A stretch of 64,000 bases of DNA. Source: Streptomyces pactum. Its GTDB lineage: Bacteria > Actinomycetota > Actinomycetes > Streptomycetales > Streptomycetaceae. Shown here piece by piece: positions 8,405 to 18,594 of the stretch. The translations under genes and the position numbers were made by a program. Position 1 is the stretch's first letter, and each line of letters opens with the position of its first letter. The notes below the pieces were generated by a model. The model saw nothing but the letters and a program-made list of their open reading frames with translations, was not told the origin of the DNA and made no database searches. The DNA is taken from assembly GCF_002005225.1 (NCBI RefSeq), contig NZ_CP019724.1, positions 1,426,001 through 1,490,000 on the forward strand, written 5' to 3'.

Positions 8405-10213
8405 ATGTCCTCCTCCCCCACACAGTCCTCCGCTCCCGAGCCAACCGGGGTGCGGCGGCGCGCCGTCCTCGGGGCGGCCGCCGCGGCGCCCGTGCTGGCC
8501 GGACTGGCCGGCGCCGGGTCCGCTTCCGCGGCCTCCGCCGACCGCCCCCGCCGGCGCCCCCGAGCCCTCCCCGGCGGCGGCGACCTCGGGCCGAACGTCA
8601 TCGTCTTCGACCCGTCCACCGCGAACATCCAGGGCAGACTGGACGAGATCTTCCGGCAGCAGGAGTCGGCGCAGTTCGGCACCGGGCGCTACGCCCTGCT
8701 GTTCAAGCCCGGCACGTACAACGGCCTCAACGCCCAGCTCGGCTTCTACACCTCCATCGCGGGTCTCGGCCTCTCCCCCGACGACACCACCATCAACGGC
8801 GACGTCACGGTCGACGCCGGCTGGTTCGACGGCAACGCCACCCAGAACTTCTGGCGCTCGGCGGAGAACCTCGCCCTGGTGCCGGTCAACGGCACCAACC
8901 GCTGGGCGGTCTCCCAGGCGGCCCCCTTCCGGCGGATGCACATACGCGGCGGCCTCAACCTCGCCCCCGACGGTTACGGCTGGGCGAGCGGTGGCTACAT
9001 CGCCGACAGCCGGATCGACGGTCAGGTCGGCCCGTACTCGCAGCAGCAGTGGTACACCCGGGACAGCTCGGTCGGCGGATGGCTCAACGCCGTCTGGAAC
9101 ATGGTCTTCTCCGGCGTGGAGGGCGCGCCCGCGCAGAGCTTCCCCGACCCGCCGTACACCACCCTGGACACCACACCCGTCTCCCGTGAGAAGCCCTTCC
9201 TCTACCTGGACGGCGAGGAGTACCGCGTCTTCCTGCCGGAGAAGCGCACCGACGCCCGCGGCGTCTCCTGGGGCAACGGCACCCCGCGCGGCACCTCCCT
9301 GCCGCTGTCACGGTTCTACGTCGCCAGGCCCGGCGTCCCGGCGGCCACGCTCAACCAGGCGTTGGAGGAAGGACTCAACCTGCTGCTGACGCCGGGGATC
9401 TACCACCTCGACGGGACGGTCGAGGTGAAACGGGCGAACGCGGTGGTCCTGGGCCTGGGTTACGCCACGCTGATCCCCGACAACGGTGTCACGGCCCTGA
9501 AGGTGGCTGACGTGGACGGCGTACGGCTGGCCGGGTTCCTCGTCGACGCCGGTCCCGTCAACTCCACGACGCTGCTGGAGGTCGGCCCCCAGGGCGCGTC
9601 CAGGGACCACTCGGCCAACCCGACTACCGTCCAGGACGTGTTCATCCGGATCGGCGGGGCGGGCCCCGGCAAGGCCACCACCAGCATGGTGATCAACAGC
9701 AGGCACACCATCGTGGACCACACCTGGGTCTGGCGGGCCGACCACGGAGACGGGGTCGGCTGGGAGACCAACCGGGCCGACTACGGCGTCGTGGTGAACG
9801 GCGACGACGTGCTGGCCACCGGACTGTTCGTCGAGCACTTCAACAAGTACGACGTGCGGTGGAACGGCCAGCGGGGCCGCACCGTCTTCTTCCAGAACGA
9901 GAAGGCCTACGACGCCCCCGACCAGGCCGCCATCCAGAACGGCTCCGTCAAGGGCTACGCCGCCTACAAGGTCGGCGACCACGTCACCGAGCACGAGGGC
10001 TGGGGTCTGGGCAGCTACTGCTACTACAACGTGAACCCGTCCATCGTGCAGCACCACGGCTTCGCCGCGCCGAACCGGTCCGGCGTCCGCTTCCACGGGC
10101 TGCTGGTCGTGTCCCTGGGCGGCAACGGGCAGTACGAGTGCGTCATCAACGACACGGGTGCGCCCACCTCGGGGACGTCGACCGTGCCGTCGACGGTGGT
10201 GTCGTATCCCTGA
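8405..10213 (+). CDS. Tat-secreted right-handed beta-helix protein, GH55-like
   Basis: A 602-residue protein; ATG 8405 follows AAGGAGAG at 8388. The N-terminus has a twin-arginine-type signal ([17 protein letters not shown], cleaved near ASA). The mature part repeatedly shows short beta-helix rungs, with [20 protein letters not shown] at the start and a second helix beginning near [20 protein letters not shown]. Length and two-helix layout match bacterial GH55 exo-beta-1,3-glucanases such as those of Streptomyces; related proteins are often misnamed coagulation factor 5/8 or adenylyl cyclase. I cannot place the catalytic Glu with certainty, so the enzymatic call is moderate. Control by the neighbouring LacI regulator is suggested by the operator just upstream. 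Confidence 0.65.
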   Translation: MSSSPTQSSAPEPTGVRRRAVLGAAAAAPVLAGLAGAGSASAASADRPRRRPRALPGGGDLGPNVIVFDPSTANIQGRLDEIFRQQESAQFGTGRYALLFKPGTYNGLNAQLGFYTSIAGLGLSPDDTTINGDVTVDAGWFDGNATQNFWRSAENLALVPVNGTNRWAVSQAAPFRRMHIRGGLNLAPDGYGWASGGYIADSRIDGQVGPYSQQQWYTRDSSVGGWLNAVWNMVFSGVEGAPAQSFPDPPYTTLDTTPVSREKPFLYLDGEEYRVFLPEKRTDARGVSWGNGTPRGTSLPLSRFYVARPGVPAATLNQALEEGLNLLLTPGIYHLDGTVEVKRANAVVLGLGYATLIPDNGVTALKVADVDGVRLAGFLVDAGPVNSTTLLEVGPQGASRDHSANPTTVQDVFIRIGGAGPGKATTSMVINSRHTIVDHTWVWRADHGDGVGWETNRADYGVVVNGDDVLATGLFVEHFNKYDVRWNGQRGRTVFFQNEKAYDAPDQAAIQNGSVKGYAAYKVGDHVTEHEGWGLGSYCYYNVNPSIVQHHGFAAPNRSGVRFHGLLVVSLGGNGQYECVINDTGAPTSGTSTVPSTVVSYP

Positions 10214-10254
10214 CCCGGAGCCGCACGTCTGACGCGCCTGATCCGGTGCCCCCG

Positions 10255-10331
10255 GCGCGGCACCGCACTTCTGGCCCGGCACGGTAGTTCCGGCCCGGCA
10301 CCGTACCCCCGGCCCGACGCCGTACCCCCGG
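10255..10331. repeat. 19-bp tandem repeat
   Basis: Three consecutive 19-base units (10275-10293, 10294-10312, 10313-10331) of the form CCCGGCACCGTACCCCCGG, preceded by a diverged 20-base copy. It fills the gap between the beta-helix gene and the EF-G remnant; nothing else is seen there. Confidence 0.75.
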
Positions 10332-10438
10332 CGCAGCCCCGGGCCCCGGACCCGGCGCCGGTACGGGGCTGTCGCCTCTCGCGGCCGGTACGGGGCCGCC
10401 TCCTCGAACCTGCCGGTCGCAGGGGGCGGCCCGGCACG

Positions 10439-11180
10439 CTACCGCGCCGGCGTCGCGACGGCGGCGGGCGCCGGCGCGTAGCCGGTGGGCCGGGCCGTGA
10501 AGGTGCCGCGGCCCTGGGTGCGGCTGCGCAGCAGCGTCGCGTAGTCGCCGCCGGTGTGCCGCCTCCTCGCGCAGGGCGTCGGGCACCGGCCCCACCTCGG
10601 CCGTCTCCGCGCCGTCGGCCCACACCAGGGCGCGCATGCGGACCAGGTCGACGACGCCGGTGAAGCCGTCCTCGGCGCCGATCGGCAACTGCACGACCAG
10701 GGGTACCGGGTGCAGCCGCTCGCGGATCGAGGCGACGGCGCCGTCGAGGTCGGCGCCCGCGCGGTCCATCTTGTTGACGAACGCGATCCTCGGTACGCCG
10801 TGCCGGTCGGCCTGCCGCCACACCGACTCGCTCTGCGGTTCCACGCCGGCGACCGCGTCGAAGACGGCGACCGCGCCGTCCAGCACCCGCAGGGAGCGCT
10901 CGACCTCGTCGGCGAAGTCGACGTGCCCCGGGGTGTCGATGAGGTTGATCCGGTGACCGTCCCAGGAGCAAGTGACGGCCGCGGCGAAGATGGTGATGCC
11001 GCGATCGCGCTCCTGCGGATCGAAGTCGGTGACGGTCGTGCCGTCGTGGACCTCGCCCCGCTTGTGGGTGGTGCCGGTGGCGTAGAGGATCCGCTCGGTG
11101 ACGGTGGTCTTGCCGGCGTCGACATGGGCGAGGATGCCCAGGTTGCGGACGGTGGTGAGGGGGTTGGTGTGGGTGCGCAC
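10439..11180 (-). pseudogene. EF-G-like GTPase with internal deletion
   Basis: A GTG start at 11180 opens a canonical elongation factor G domain: AHVDAGKTT (G1), ERDRGITI (switch), DTPGHVDF (G3) and NKMD (G4). After about 210 residues, at REEAA (near 10553), the frame becomes nonsense. The +1 frame at the same point encodes [18 protein letters not shown], which is the extreme C-terminus of EF-G, ending at the stop 10439. Thus roughly 450 residues of domains II-V are missing and the two ends are joined out of frame. Many Streptomyces carry a second EF-G of this kind; here it cannot be a working translocase. A short protein of the G domain plus a random tail could still be made. Confidence 0.8.
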
Positions 11181-11500
11181 GGCCCGTGGCCTTTCGCTGT
11201 CTGTGAACAGGGCGGCGCGATTCCCGGGACGAGGGCGGAGCGGCTCGACGGCCCACCGCGGGAGGGCGGGCGTGCCGGTGCGTCAGATGCTCGTCGCGGG
11301 CATCCGGTGCCGGCCGCGCAGCGGACACCGGACGGCCGAGGACACGAGGATCACCTCGTACCGGGACGGGGGAACGACGGCGGTGGTGCGGATACGCACG
11401 GCCCGGCTCCCCTCACTCGGTCTCGGTGTCGTGGTGAGTGTAGGGAGACGGCGAGGGACACCGCATGGGCTTTTCCACGGCACTGCGATGCCCGCACAAC

Positions 11501-11540
11501 GCGAGATGCCGGCCGGGATGTCTCCCGACCGGCATCTCGC
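11501..11540 (-). terminator. Terminator of tRNA-Leu
   Basis: GCGAGATGCCGG (11501-11512) pairs perfectly with CCGGCATCTCGC (11529-11540); an inner CGGGA/TCCCG continues the stem after one mismatch and leaves a TGTC loop. It lies 15 bases past the 3' end of the tRNA on the minus strand. The 360 bases between the EF-G remnant and the tRNA hold nothing else I can support. Confidence 0.75.
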
Positions 11541-11555
11541 TTCTGCCCGATCTTG

Positions 11556-11640
11556 TGTCCGAGGGGGGACTTGAACCCCCACGCCCGATAAAGGGCACTA
11601 GCACCTCAAGCTAGCGCGTCTGCCATTCCGCCACCCGGAC
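11556..11640 (-). tRNA. tRNA-Leu (GAG)
   Basis: An 85-base class II tRNA. Acceptor GTCCGGG pairs with CTCGGAC (one G-T), the anticodon arm is CTAGC / GCTAG around loop TTGAGGT giving anticodon GAG, there is a long variable arm, and the T-arm reads GGGGGTTCAAGTCCCCC. CCA is not encoded. It reads the CUC/CUU leucine codons, CUC being abundant in this genome. Confidence 0.95.
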
Positions 11641-11781
11641 CAGGTGCCTGTCGCGGTGCGGAGGTGCTCCCCGCGGCGACATGGACAACCATACCAAGGT
11701 TTCGCAGCGCCTTTCACCTGCGTTTCCTTCCCCTGAGCGGCGGTCCGGGCCCGGCGGCCCCGCTGGTCCTAAGGTCGCACC

Positions 11782-13113
11782 ATGAGTGACTGGATGGTTA
11801 CCCAGACCCCGCTTCCGCGTCGTCGGCCGCGGGCGTTGTCGCCGCTCAGGGAGCATCTGCGGGACACGTTCTGGTTCGCGCCCACCGCGGCCATGGTGGG
11901 CGTCTTCGTGGTGTGGCTGGTGGCCCAGGAACTCGACGCCGCGCTCGTCCGGTCGCTGCGGGACGACGGGGACTTCGACACGCTGGCCGACCTGCTGAGG
12001 TTCGCCGACGACGCGAAGACGGTGGTGTCCGCGGTCGGCTCGGCGATGATGACGTTCATCGGTGTGGTGTTCAGCATCTCGCTGGTCGCCGTGCAGATGG
12101 CGAGCGGGCAGTTCACCCCGCGGGTGGTGCGGCTCTTCGTCCGCAGCCGGATCACCAAGGCGACCTTCGCGGTCTTTCTCGCCACCTTCGTCCTGACACT
12201 GCTGGTCCTGACCTCCTACGACAGCGGCGCCGACCCCCTCGTGGTCGCGTCGGCCCCCCTGGTGCAGTCGGTGCTCACGCTCGTCATGGTCGCGCTGAGC
12301 CTGCTGCTGTTCGTGATGTACGTGAACACGACGCTGCGGCTGATGCGGGTCAGTCATGTGATCGCCCGGATCGCCGCGGAGTCCTTCCGGGTGGCCGCGC
12401 TCATGCCCCTGCCGGCCCAGGACGGGCAGGCGCCCGCCCTGGGGCCGGTGACCGCGTGGGTGGCCCACGAGGGGCAGGCCGGCGTGCTGCGGGACGTACA
12501 CATCGCGCGGCTGGTACGGGTGGCGCGCAAGCACGGGGTCGTGCTGCGGACGGTCCCGCGGACCGGTGACTTCCTGGTGCCCGGCACCCCCGTCCTGGCC
12601 GTGCACGGCGGGCAGGCTCCGCCGCGCCGGGCGCTGCGGTACGCCCTGTCCGTCGGGGTGGAGCGCACCTTCCACCAGGACCTGGCGTTCGGGCTCCGCC
12701 AGCTCTCCGACATCGCGCTGCGGGCCCTGTCGAGCGCGGTCAACGATCCGACGACCGCCGTGCAGGCCCTGGACCGCGTCGTGCAGATCCTGGCCACCCT
12801 GTCCCGGCGGCCGCTGGACGCCGTCGTGCACCGGGACCGGCGCGGGACGGTCCGGCTGGTGCAGCCCGTGCCGGGCTGGACCGAGCTGGTGGATCTCGGG
12901 TTCACCGAGATCCGGGCCTGCGCCGCCCGAACGCCGCAGGTCACGCGGCGCATGCTGGCCGGTCTCGACGATCTGCTGCTGCTCGCCCCGCCGGACCGGC
13001 GCGAGCCGCTGCTGCGCCACCGCGCGCTGCTGCGGCAGGCCGTCGAGCGGTCCGCGCCGAGCCCGGCGGACCGGGCCTTCGGCCTTCAGCCGGACCGGCA
13101 GGGCATCGGCTGA
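11782..13113 (+). CDS. DUF2254 integral membrane protein
   Basis: A 443-residue protein of the DUF2254 family. Four hydrophobic helices lie in the first half (around FWFAPTAAMVGVFVVWLV, MMTFIGVVFSISLVAVQMAS, FAVFLATFVLTLLVL and VLTLVMVALSLLLFVMYV), with the family hallmark SISLVAVQMASGQFTPRVV. The C-terminal half is soluble and contains SSAVNDPTTAVQALDRVVQI, also conserved in the family. Function is unknown; the topology suggests a channel or transporter-like core with a cytoplasmic domain. It stands alone, between the divergent tRNA and a convergent operon. Confidence 0.85.
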   Translation: MSDWMVTQTPLPRRRPRALSPLREHLRDTFWFAPTAAMVGVFVVWLVAQELDAALVRSLRDDGDFDTLADLLRFADDAKTVVSAVGSAMMTFIGVVFSISLVAVQMASGQFTPRVVRLFVRSRITKATFAVFLATFVLTLLVLTSYDSGADPLVVASAPLVQSVLTLVMVALSLLLFVMYVNTTLRLMRVSHVIARIAAESFRVAALMPLPAQDGQAPALGPVTAWVAHEGQAGVLRDVHIARLVRVARKHGVVLRTVPRTGDFLVPGTPVLAVHGGQAPPRRALRYALSVGVERTFHQDLAFGLRQLSDIALRALSSAVNDPTTAVQALDRVVQILATLSRRPLDAVVHRDRRGTVRLVQPVPGWTELVDLGFTEIRACAARTPQVTRRMLAGLDDLLLLAPPDRREPLLRHRALLRQAVERSAPSPADRAFGLQPDRQGIG

Positions 13114-13114
13114 C

Positions 13115-13145
13115 CCGCGGACCGTCCCGGGTGCCCGGTCCGCGG
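13115..13145. terminator. Bidirectional terminator
   Basis: CCGCGGACCG (13115-13124) and CGGTCCGCGG (13136-13145) form a 10-bp stem with an 11-base loop between the convergent DUF2254 and aldehyde dehydrogenase genes. Confidence 0.6.
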
Positions 13146-13153
13146 CACGGCCG

Positions 13154-14713
13154 TCACGGCATGAGGTGGTGGTCCGGGAAGTTCCCGGGCAGCCGCTCCC
13201 CCGCCGGCCCCCGTGTGACGGCGCGCACCAGCAGCTCACCGCCGACGAAGGCCCCGCGCCAGGACGCGCCGTGTCCGCCGAACAGCTCGTCGCGGTCACC
13301 GCGGGAGCGTGGCACGCCGTGGCCGACCTTGAACGCGCGGATCTGCGGCGCCAGCCTGTCGTACGTCGCCGGGTCGTCCGTGGACAGGGTGGCCACCAGC
13401 GCGCCGTTGGAGGCGTTCATGGCGGCCAGCAGCTCGGCCTCGGTGTCGACCAGGACGATGGTGTCGACCGGGCCGAAGGGTTCCGCGTGGTGCAGCGGCG
13501 AGGACCGGGGCGGGTTCAGCAGCGTGACCGGCTGGACGTAGGCCGAGGTGTCCTGGCCGGACAGGAACCGCGCGTCGGCCGCGCTGCCGCGGTGCAGGGG
13601 TACGGCGCCGCGGTCGACGGCCTCGGCGACCTGGTCCCGCAGTTCCTTGGCCTTGGCCGCGTTGATCACCGGTCCGAAGTCGAGCGCCGGGTACGGGTCG
13701 TCCGGTGCCTCGACGGCGAGCGGGTGTCCGACGCGCAGGGTGCGGACCGCCGGGAGGTACGCCGCGAGGAACGCGTCGAACAGCGTGCGCTGCACGACGA
13801 AGCGCGGGTATGCCGTGCAGCGCTGCTTGCCGTAGTCGAAGAGCTTCGGGATCACCGCGGTGAGCGCGTCCCAGTCCGTGAAGTTCCAGATGCCCCAGGT
13901 GTTGAGTCCTTCCTGTTCGAGGATGTGCCGCTTGCCCAGATCGGCGACGGCGGTGGCGACGGCGGCCCCGGTGTCGCGGCCGCCGACGAAGGAGACGCAG
14001 CCGATCTCGGGCGCCCGCACCAGCGCCTGGGACAGCTCGCCTCCGCTGCCGCTGACGAGGGTGACGGGAACCCCCTCGCGGGCGGCGAGCGCGCAGGCCA
14101 GGGTCAGGCAGGCGACGCCGCCGTCGGTCGGGGTCTTGGCGATGACCGCGTTGCCCGCCAGTGCCTGTACCAGCAATGCGTGAACGAGCACGCTCATCGG
14201 GTAGTTCCAGCTCGCGATGTTGGACACCGGCCCGTCCAGCGGGGCGCGGCCTTCGGTCATCTCGTCGATGCCGTCGACGTACCAGCGCACGCCGTCGACG
14301 GCCCGGTCGACGTCGGCCTGCGCGAGCCGCCAGGGCTTGCCGATCTCCCAGACGAGCAGCAGCGCGAGCAGTTCCCGGTGCTGGGCGAGGGCGTCGAGGG
14401 TGGCCGCGACGCGGGCGCGGCGTTCGGGCAGGGGGACATGACGCCAGGCGCGGTGCTGGTCGAGCGAGGCGCGTACGGCCCGGTGGGCCGTGACGCCGTC
14501 CAGCCTGGGCGGGCCGGTGATCGGGGTACCGTCGACGGGGCTGGTGGCGGGCAGGACACGGCCGTCCGCCCGCCAGCCGGCGTCCCAGAGGTTGAGGACA
14601 CGCTCGTGCCGGAACGCCTCGGGGGCGACGGTCAGGCAGCGCTGCCAGGCGTCGGTCCAGGAGGTGCCGGACTTGAGGGTGAGGGCGGGCGAGGAGGACA
14701 CCGTGGGTGTCAT
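13154..14713 (-). CDS. Aldehyde dehydrogenase family protein (atypical)
   Basis: A 519-residue NAD(P)-dependent dehydrogenase; ATG 14713 overlaps the stop of the SucD-like gene as ATGA. The catalytic Cys is in [11 protein letters not shown] and the Asn in SNIASWNYP. The usual LELGG region is replaced by [11 protein letters not shown], so the general-base Glu is kept but the glycine pair is changed. This suggests an unusual substrate or a CoA-acylating or glyoxylate-type activity rather than a standard aldehyde. It is the last gene of a three-gene arm with the two acyl-CoA ligase subunits, which makes a CoA-linked two-carbon aldehyde such as glyoxylate a plausible substrate; this is inference only. 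Confidence 0.75.
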   Translation of the reverse strand: MTPTVSSSPALTLKSGTSWTDAWQRCLTVAPEAFRHERVLNLWDAGWRADGRVLPATSPVDGTPITGPPRLDGVTAHRAVRASLDQHRAWRHVPLPERRARVAATLDALAQHRELLALLLVWEIGKPWRLAQADVDRAVDGVRWYVDGIDEMTEGRAPLDGPVSNIASWNYPMSVLVHALLVQALAGNAVIAKTPTDGGVACLTLACALAAREGVPVTLVSGSGGELSQALVRAPEIGCVSFVGGRDTGAAVATAVADLGKRHILEQEGLNTWGIWNFTDWDALTAVIPKLFDYGKQRCTAYPRFVVQRTLFDAFLAAYLPAVRTLRVGHPLAVEAPDDPYPALDFGPVINAAKAKELRDQVAEAVDRGAVPLHRGSAADARFLSGQDTSAYVQPVTLLNPPRSSPLHHAEPFGPVDTIVLVDTEAELLAAMNASNGALVATLSTDDPATYDRLAPQIRAFKVGHGVPRSRGDRDELFGGHGASWRGAFVGGELLVRAVTRGPAGERLPGNFPDHHLMP

Positions 14714-15612
14714 GCGGGGGCTCCGTTCCGTGCCGCGCCGCTGAGTACGGCGAGGACGTGCCGCGCGGCGTCGGTCGGCGTGCTTGCGACCGGTACTCCG
14801 GCCGCTTCCAGCGCGTCCTTCTTCGCCCGCGCCGTACCCGAGGACCCGGACACGATCGCGCCGGCGTGGCCCATGGTCCGGCCCTCGGGTGCCGTGAAGC
14901 CGGCGATGTAGCCCACGACCGGCTTGGTGACGTGGTCGCGGATGTGGGCCGCAGCGCGTTCCTCCGCGTCGCCGCCTATCTCGCCGATGAGGACGATCAG
15001 TTCGGTGTCGGGGTCGTCCTGGAAGGCGGCGAGGCAGTCGATGTGGCTGGTGCCGACGACCGGGTCGCCGCCGATGCCGACGCAGGTGGAGAAGCCGATG
15101 TCGCGGAGCTCGTGCATCAGTTGGTAGGTGAGGGTGCCGGACTTGGAGACCAGTCCGATGCGGCCGGGCTTGGTGATGTCGGGCGGGATGATGCCCGCGT
15201 TGGACTGGCCGGGGCTGATCAGGCCGGGGCAGTTGGGGCCGATGACCCGGGTACCCCTGCTCCTGGCGTACGCGGTGAAGGCGACGGAGTCGTGAACGGG
15301 GATGCCCTCGGTGATGACGACGGCGAGCCCGAGACCGGCGTCGGCGGCCTCGACGACCGCGCCCTTGGCGAAGGCGGGCGGTACGAACACGACGGTGACG
15401 TCCGCGCCGGTGCGCTCCATGCCCTCGCGCACCGAGCCGAAGACCGGCACCGCACGCTCGTCGAAGTGCACGGTGCGGCCCGGCTTGCGCGGGTTGACGC
15501 CGCCGACCACGTCGGTGCCGGCGGCCAGCATGCGGCGGGTGTGCTTCATGCCCTCGGCACCGGTCATGCCCTGGACGAGGACCTTGCTCTCCTTGGTGAG
15601 GTAGATCGCCAT
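14710..15612 (-). CDS. sucD: Succinyl-CoA ligase alpha-like subunit
   Basis: A 300-residue SucD homologue. The CoA-binding Rossmann part ([18 protein letters not shown]) is at the N-terminus and the phosphohistidine loop [11 protein letters not shown], with the active-site His, is near the C-terminus. [12 protein letters not shown] is also typical. All hallmark residues are present, so the enzyme should be active. Being inside an oxalate-related island and next to its beta subunit, it is probably a second copy acting on another dicarboxylic or 2-carbon acid instead of the citric-acid-cycle enzyme. Confidence 0.85.
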   Translation of the reverse strand: MAIYLTKESKVLVQGMTGAEGMKHTRRMLAAGTDVVGGVNPRKPGRTVHFDERAVPVFGSVREGMERTGADVTVVFVPPAFAKGAVVEAADAGLGLAVVITEGIPVHDSVAFTAYARSRGTRVIGPNCPGLISPGQSNAGIIPPDITKPGRIGLVSKSGTLTYQLMHELRDIGFSTCVGIGGDPVVGTSHIDCLAAFQDDPDTELIVLIGEIGGDAEERAAAHIRDHVTKPVVGYIAGFTAPEGRTMGHAGAIVSGSSGTARAKKDALEAAGVPVASTPTDAARHVLAVLSGAARNGAPA

Positions 15613-15626
15613 GTCGTCCTGTCTCC

Positions 15627-16757
15627 TTACGCCGCGGTGGCGAGTCGGGCGGCACGGCGGGCGGCGCCGTCCATGGTGGTGACCTGTTCGACGAGCGGAT
15701 GCGCGCGTGCGTCGAGAAGGGCCCGGCCCCGGGCGGCGTTGTTGCCGTCGAGGCGTACGACGAGCGGTTTGGTCAGGCGGACCTCGTCCAGGGCGCCGAC
15801 GATGCCGTCGGCGACCGCGTCGCAGGCTGTGATGCCGCCGAAGACGTTGACGAGGACGGACTTCACGGCGGGGTCGGAGAGGACGACCGAGAGCCCGTCG
15901 GCCATGACCCGGGCGGAGGCGCCGCCGCCGATGTCGAGGAAGTTGGCGGGCCGGGCACCGCAGCCGGCGACCACGTCGAGCGTCGACATGACCAGACCCG
16001 CGCCGTTGCCGATGACGCCCACCTCTCCGTCGAGCCTGACGTAGTTCAGGCCCTTGGCCGCGGCCCGCGCCTCCAGCGGGTCGGCGGACGCCGCCCGCTC
16101 GTCTCCCCAACGGGAGCGGCGGAAGCGGGCGTTGTCGTCGAGGGTGACCTTCCCGTCGAGGGCCACGATCCGGCCCTGGGCCGTCCTGACCAGCGGGTTG
16201 ACCTCGACGAGCAGCGCGTCCTCGCGGACCAGCACCTTCCACAGCCGTACGAGCACGTCGACGGTCTGCGGGGGCAGGCCGGCGGCGTCCGCGATGCGTA
16301 CCGCCATGGCCGTGTGCACGCCCACGGCCGGGTCGACCGGGATGCGCGCCACGGCCTCGGGCCGCTCGGCCGCGACCTGCTCGATCTCCGTGCCGCCCGC
16401 CGCGGACGCGATCGCGAGGAAGCGACCGGCCGAGCGGTCGAGGACGTAGGAGACGTAGAACTCGCGCTCGATGTCGACCGGTTCGGCAAGCATCACCGTG
16501 TCGACCGGGTGCCCCTTGATGTCCATGCCGAGGATCCGCCGTGCCGCCTCCTCGGCCGCGGCCGGGTCGGCGGCGAGCCGCACTCCGCCCGCCTTGCCGC
16601 GCCCGCCGGTCTTCACCTGCGCCTTGACGACGGCGCGTCCGCCGAGTGCGCGGGCTATCTCGCGGGCCCGTCCGGGCGAGTCGGTGACCTCGGCCCTCGG
16701 CACCACGATGCCGTGTTCCTCGAAGAGTTCCCTTGCCTGGTGTTCGTACAGGTCCAT
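15627..16757 (-). CDS. sucC: Succinyl-CoA ligase beta-like subunit
   Basis: A 376-residue SucC homologue with an ATP-grasp fold at the N-terminus ([34 protein letters not shown]) and the ligase domain with [11 protein letters not shown] and [12 protein letters not shown] 16757 is preceded by AGGAG. It is the first gene of the leftward arm, 14 bases before the alpha subunit, and diverges from the TPP enzyme gene across a gap holding a strong inverted repeat. The pair should form an acid:CoA ligase (ADP- or GDP-forming). Confidence 0.87.
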   Translation of the reverse strand: MDLYEHQARELFEEHGIVVPRAEVTDSPGRAREIARALGGRAVVKAQVKTGGRGKAGGVRLAADPAAAEEAARRILGMDIKGHPVDTVMLAEPVDIEREFYVSYVLDRSAGRFLAIASAAGGTEIEQVAAERPEAVARIPVDPAVGVHTAMAVRIADAAGLPPQTVDVLVRLWKVLVREDALLVEVNPLVRTAQGRIVALDGKVTLDDNARFRRSRWGDERAASADPLEARAAAKGLNYVRLDGEVGVIGNGAGLVMSTLDVVAGCGARPANFLDIGGGASARVMADGLSVVLSDPAVKSVLVNVFGGITACDAVADGIVGALDEVRLTKPLVVRLDGNNAARGRALLDARAHPLVEQVTTMDGAARRAARLATAA

Positions 16758-16825
16758 TCCGGCTCCTGACTGAAAGTGCCGCACGCCCCCTGGACACCAC
16801 CCACCGGATGCGGGATAACAAGCTT

Positions 16826-16849
16826 CATACAGTATTCGTCGACTGTATG
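16826..16849. promoter_or_regulatory. Operator of the divergent oxalate operons
   Basis: CATACAGT (16826-16833) and ACTGTATG (16842-16849) are perfect 8-base arms around an 8-base spacer in a low-GC patch between the two divergent operons. The spacer and right arm contain ATTCGTCGACTG, close to words upstream of the GntR gene (45601) and of OFA2/PanE (48347). Confidence 0.65.
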
Positions 16850-16900
16850 CAATGTACTGCGAGAGCGCCCCAACCCCTCGTGAAGGGACAGGACTTCGCC

Positions 16901-18583
16901 ATGCCCGACGACACCCAGGACGTCATTTCCGGCGGACACCTCGTGGCCAAGGCACTCAAGGCCGAGGGGGTCGACCGCATCTACACGCTGTGCGGCGGCC
17001 ACATCATCGACATCTACGACGGCTGCGTCGACGAGGGCATCGAGGTCGTCGACGTGCGCCACGAGCAGGTCGCCGCGCACGCCGCCGACGGTTACGCCCG
17101 CGTCACCGGCAAGCCCGGCTGCGCGGTGGTCACCGCGGGGCCCGGTACGACCGACGCCGTCACCGGAGTCGCCAACGCCTTCCGCGCCGAGTCGCCCATG
17201 CTGCTGATCGGCGGACAGGGCGCGCACACCCAGCACAAGATGGGGTCTCTCCAGGACCTGCCCCACGTGGACATGATGACGCCGATCACCAAGTTCGCGG
17301 CGACCGTGCCGGACACGGCACGGGCGGCCGACATGGTGTCGATGGCCTTCCGCGAGTGCTACCACGGCGCGCCGGGCCCCTCCTTCCTGGAGATCCCGCG
17401 CGACGTACTGGACGCCAGGGTGGCGGTGGACAAGGCGCGGGTCCCGAAGGCCGGGGCCTACCGCGCCTCGACCCGCTCGGGCGGTGACCCGGAATCGGTC
17501 GAGCACCTCGCCGACCTGCTGGTCCACGCGGAGAAGCCGGCCATCCTGCTGGGCAGCCAGGTGTGGACCACCCGCGCGACCGAGACGGCCGTCGAACTGG
17601 TCCGCACGCTGAACGTCCCGGCGTACATGAACGGCGCCGGACGCGGCACCCTCCCGCCCGGCGACCCGCACCACTTCCAGCTCTCACGCCGCTACGCCTT
17701 CTCGAACGCCGACGTCATCGTCATCGTCGGCACGCCCTTCGACTTTCGCATGGGCTACGGCAAGCGGCTGTCGCCGGACGCGACCGTCGTGCAGATCGAC
17801 CTCGACTACCGCACCGTCGGCAAGAACCGCGACATCGACCTCGGGATCGTCGGCGACGCGGGACTCGTCCTGAAGTCGGTGACCGAGGCCGCCTCGGGAC
17901 GGGTGAACGGCGGCGCGTCCAAACGCAAGGAGTGGCTCGACGAACTGCGCGCCGCCGAGCAGAGCGCCCTCGACAAGCGGCTGCCGCAGCTCAGGTCGGA
18001 CGCCTCCCCCATCCACCCGTACCGGCTGGTCAGCGAGATCAACGACTTCCTCACCGAGGACTCGGTCTACATCGGCGACGGCGGCGACATCGTCACCTTC
18101 TCCGGGCAGGTCGTGCAGCCCAAGTCACCGGGCCACTGGATGGACCCGGGTCCGCTGGGCACACTCGGCGTCGGCGTCCCCTTCGTGCTGGCCGCCAAGC
18201 AGGCGCGGCCCGACAAGGAGGTCGTCGCCCTCTTCGGCGACGGCGCCTTCTCGCTCACCGGATGGGACTTCGAGACCCTGGTCCGCTACGACCTCCCCTT
18301 CATCGGCGTCGTCGGCAACAACTCCTCCATGAACCAGATCCGCTACGGCCAGGCCGCCAAGTACGGCAAGGAACGCGAGCGGGTCGGCAACACCCTCGGC
18401 GACGTGCCGTACGACCAGTTCGCGCGCATGCTCGGCGGCCACGGCGAGGAGGTCCGCGATCCCGCCGACATCGGCCCCGCGCTGCGCCGGGCCCGCGAGT
18501 CCGGCAAGCCGTCCCTGGTCAACGTCTGGGTCGACCCGGACGCGTACGCCCCCGGAACCATGAACCAGACGATGTACAAGTGA
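16901..18583 (+). CDS. Thiamine-diphosphate enzyme, candidate oxalyl-CoA decarboxylase
   Basis: A 560-residue ThDP enzyme of the acetolactate synthase / oxalyl-CoA decarboxylase superfamily. The PYR-domain Glu is in VVDVRHEQVAAHAADGYARV; the ThDP motif starts GDGAFSLTGWDFETL and ends near GVVGNNSSM. Formyl-CoA transferase follows 11 bases later, which favours decarboxylation of oxalyl-CoA to formyl-CoA. Against this, the Tyr-Glu pair found in classic Oxc (GDYEELDQ) is replaced here by GSLQDLPHVD, so it is not an ordinary Oxc and may be a distinct actinobacterial branch or act on another 2-oxo-acyl substrate. ATG 16901 follows GAAGGGACAGG. Confidence 0.65.
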   Translation: MPDDTQDVISGGHLVAKALKAEGVDRIYTLCGGHIIDIYDGCVDEGIEVVDVRHEQVAAHAADGYARVTGKPGCAVVTAGPGTTDAVTGVANAFRAESPMLLIGGQGAHTQHKMGSLQDLPHVDMMTPITKFAATVPDTARAADMVSMAFRECYHGAPGPSFLEIPRDVLDARVAVDKARVPKAGAYRASTRSGGDPESVEHLADLLVHAEKPAILLGSQVWTTRATETAVELVRTLNVPAYMNGAGRGTLPPGDPHHFQLSRRYAFSNADVIVIVGTPFDFRMGYGKRLSPDATVVQIDLDYRTVGKNRDIDLGIVGDAGLVLKSVTEAASGRVNGGASKRKEWLDELRAAEQSALDKRLPQLRSDASPIHPYRLVSEINDFLTEDSVYIGDGGDIVTFSGQVVQPKSPGHWMDPGPLGTLGVGVPFVLAAKQARPDKEVVALFGDGAFSLTGWDFETLVRYDLPFIGVVGNNSSMNQIRYGQAAKYGKERERVGNTLGDVPYDQFARMLGGHGEEVRDPADIGPALRRARESGKPSLVNVWVDPDAYAPGTMNQTMYK

Positions 18584-18594
18584 GGTGACCGCCC

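Noticed and set aside
11283..11399. A 38-residue GTG-started frame upstream of the EF-G remnant, with GAGGGGAG ahead
   Set aside because: Too short and with no recognisable features; a leader peptide is possible but nothing in the sequence supports it enough.
11501..11640. tRNA-Leu as an integration site for a mobile island
   Set aside because: No duplicated tRNA 3' end, integrase or change in base composition was seen on either side.
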